Of a stretch of DNA of 64,000 nucleotides, positions 61,890 to 64,000 are shown in pieces. The notes under the pieces are model-generated. The model had not been told where the DNA came from, ran no database searches, and saw nothing but the letters and a program-made list of their open reading frames with translations. The stretch lies in NCBI GenBank assembly GCA_008711295.1, contig VUYV01000020.1:1127113-1191112 (forward strand), read 5' to 3'. The position numbers and the translations under genes are program-made. The stretch is from Anarhynchus alexandrinus (lineage: Eukaryota; Chordata; Aves; Charadriiformes; Charadriidae). The first letter of the stretch is position 1. Each line of letters begins with the position of its first letter.

Positions 61890-64000
61890 ATTTCTTCTGT
61901 TTCTGACTGCTGCTTGCTGCCCTCCCTCGCTGTCTTCTCAGCTTGCTCTCTCACGTACTCCGCAAGGAATGTGCCCACAAGAGGTATTTTTATTTGGCAG
62001 CCTGAGTAAGCTTTCTGTTTTGGCCGCAGGTACTGAGATAAGCAGCCAATGGAGCTGAGATCTCCTGTGTCACGTTTTAGCTCTTTCCATCTGATAGAGA
62101 AGATGACCTCACTGGCTGACTCTGTCGGGGAGGTCTGGTTGCAAGGGCAAAGAAATTAGAGTTAACCTTGAAAGAAACAGCAGAATGCCTCATATATGTT
62201 TTTAGGGCGACTTGCTGTAATGTAGGGGTGTCACAGAGGATTCAGGCATTAGTACAACGCAGAGGGTGTGCAAGGACAAAGAGGAATCCAGATACTGGGG
62301 CAGCAAAAGATTTTTCCCCTTGGACTTTAGCAATAGGAAGAGGCTGCCAAAGGGGCTTCATCTGCTCCTGAGGAGTATACTCCTCGGATCAAGTTGTTCT
62401 CTGACCAACCTAGAGGTGATATAAGGTGCTATATGGCTTTGCTCTCTTCTGTTAAAGAAAGTGGAGCAGTCATCTGTCAGGGGTACAGCTGACACGCTGT
62501 TTTGTGGCATCATATCAGGCCACAGTGGGCCCAGTATAAATCAGGATAACTCAGTTTGAGATTGCCATGTAGGGGCTGAGCCCTCAGCACAGTGTCCCAT
62601 GAGCAAGCCAAGTTCAATGTCATCCAAGATAAACTTAATGTCATCCTCCTGTACAGAAATGTAGGAAAACGCTTCAGGTGCTGATGTTAAAGCCTTCTCC
62701 TGCACCGAGATTTGAAAGGGCAACACCGGCAACCTGAGAGAACATTTTCGAGACATACTGTTTATTGCTGCAAAATCAGTCAAGAACTGAGGGGAAGTTG
62801 TGTGTGTCCGAGTGTCCGAGCCATTGTGTGTCTGAGCCGTCATGAAACCGGGATCCAGGCAGGCCGGGGGAAAGGACTGGTCTGTACTGCTTCAGCAGAT
62901 GAAGTCTCTGAAAGTCTACCACACAGCACCAGATAGCATCAAAACCCTGGCTGCAAGTGGAAAAATCACCTGGTATTCTGGGGACTTTGCTTTGCATACT
63001 ATCCTACCACCCTTCCCAGCTTTCCAACATTGGACGCCAGGAAGAAACTGCCCGCCTCTTCCGAGCAGCGCTGCAGTGGCCAACCTATTATAGTGGCACA
63101 ACAGGGGAGTGATTGGTGTGTATCTTGGGCAACGAAGGTCCACCTCGCTTTTTGTCGGCTCGTCCGTCATGCCTTGCGCACACCCATCTGGAGACATTAA
63201 CTCACTTTTCCCTCTCGGTGTGACACAGAGGAAACTGTGACGCTTTTCCAATAAGATGTGTGCGTGCGCATACACAAACCAGGCTAATTCTGGTCTACGC
63301 GGGTGCTAGCTCAGGCTGTGCATCCTTGCACGTAGTAGCGATGGGGCGGACGGGGGTGTGTGCTGAGACAGCCAAACTGCTACGCTCCGACAGCTCTGCT
63401 GCACGTGTTAAAATAACATCACCCTGGCTTGTTGTCTCTCCTCTTCCACCCTCTCCCCTCACTCAACAAAGTCTAAAGGGAACAAGCTCCAGGTATTAAA
63501 ATAGCTCCCGTCTAGCTTGTTCAGTCTATTTCAGGAGGCGGGTTCCATCTTGACACAGATAGAATACAGAGATGTTGTGGAAACCACAGCCACAAGAGGC
63601 CATCGGCCAAAACGAAATGATTTTCCAGAGTATGCCGAGTGGTTCATTCCCCCCACCCCCTCCCTCCATCCCCTCTCCCAGCTTAAAATAACAGCGGGAA
63701 GCTGTTTGCCTTTGCTTTGTCGGATTCTTCTGCTCGCTGTGCTCGGTCTGGTGATGTTGAGAAGGAAAGCCAGAGGCAGTTTTACGGCGTCAGGGACTCG
63801 TTGCCTTCTGGGCTTTTAGGTGAGACCTCCAGAACCACCAGGGAAATGAGAACCCCCCAGATATTTTTGGGATGTGTTTTCAAGGAGCAAACAATCAACT
63901 AATACAGTGCTAATGTATGGATTTAACAACTTAGACCATGGATTTGCTCTCCTGGCTTGCCTTAGATTGACTAGAAAGGCAGTAGACATCTAGAAAGAGG

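Larger units (their letters stand above)
56127..64000. other. Intergenic to window end
   Basis: No gene recognised. It holds a candidate regulatory stretch at 56450-56690, a short GCT run near 59453-59466, a CTAT tetranucleotide repeat at 61839-61889, and a weak old-repeat-like patch at 61625-61690 ('actgaagtcaatgggatttt'). A 171-codon frame at 57111-57626 has no recognisable domain and no splice context. Confidence 0.6.

Overview
The window is vertebrate nuclear DNA and almost certainly from a bird. It carries the 3' three quarters of the vascular endothelial growth factor A gene (VEGFA) on the + strand, followed by about 42 kb with no recognisable gene. Support for a bird comes from CR1 LINE fragments with the ATTCTATGA-type tail, overall low repeat density, and a VEGFA protein very close to the chicken form as I know it, including the avian C-terminus CEKPRR and the exon 7 start HCEPC.

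Layout. Positions 1-5639 are intron 1; exon 1 (5' UTR and the first ~22 residues) lies upstream of the window. Exons 2 to 8 lie at 5640-5691, 10702-10898, 12679-12755, 13171-13203, 15935-16006, 17154-17285 and 19561-19582 (coding part). Every junction is AG/GT and the phases agree. The exon sizes (52, 197, 77, 33, 72, 132 nt) match the vertebrate VEGFA plan, with exon 5 one codon longer than in human. Together they encode 194 residues plus stop; with 22 exon-1 residues this gives a 216-residue precursor, i.e. the long VEGF190 form. The junction phases also allow skipping of exon 6 (VEGF166) or of exons 6 and 7 (VEGF122). The 3' UTR runs from 19583 to about 22150, is AU-rich with TA, CA, TG and AAT microsatellites, and ends at an ATTAAA signal at 22131-22136.

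From 22151 to 64000 I see only degraded six-frame noise, three CR1 fragments (the largest keeps the C-terminal end of a reverse transcriptase on the minus strand), several old MIR-like SINE remnants, microsatellites, a strong 197-bp inverted repeat at 47721-47917, and several AT-rich or motif-dense stretches that could be conserved regulatory elements. This fits the gene-poor interval known downstream of VEGFA in other amniotes.

The most interesting points are: (1) the long inverted repeat at 47721-47917; (2) a CT-rich tract just before exon 6 and a GA-rich tract just after exon 7 that could pair in the pre-mRNA and loop out both exons; (3) the end of VEGFA, where the human-type distal acceptor for VEGFxxxb is not preserved but a 32-codon open frame follows the normal stop; and (4) a CpG-rich island over exon 2. 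I found no unknown multi-gene system. Two single N bases (5865, 21650) sit beside simple repeats and mark assembly uncertainty.
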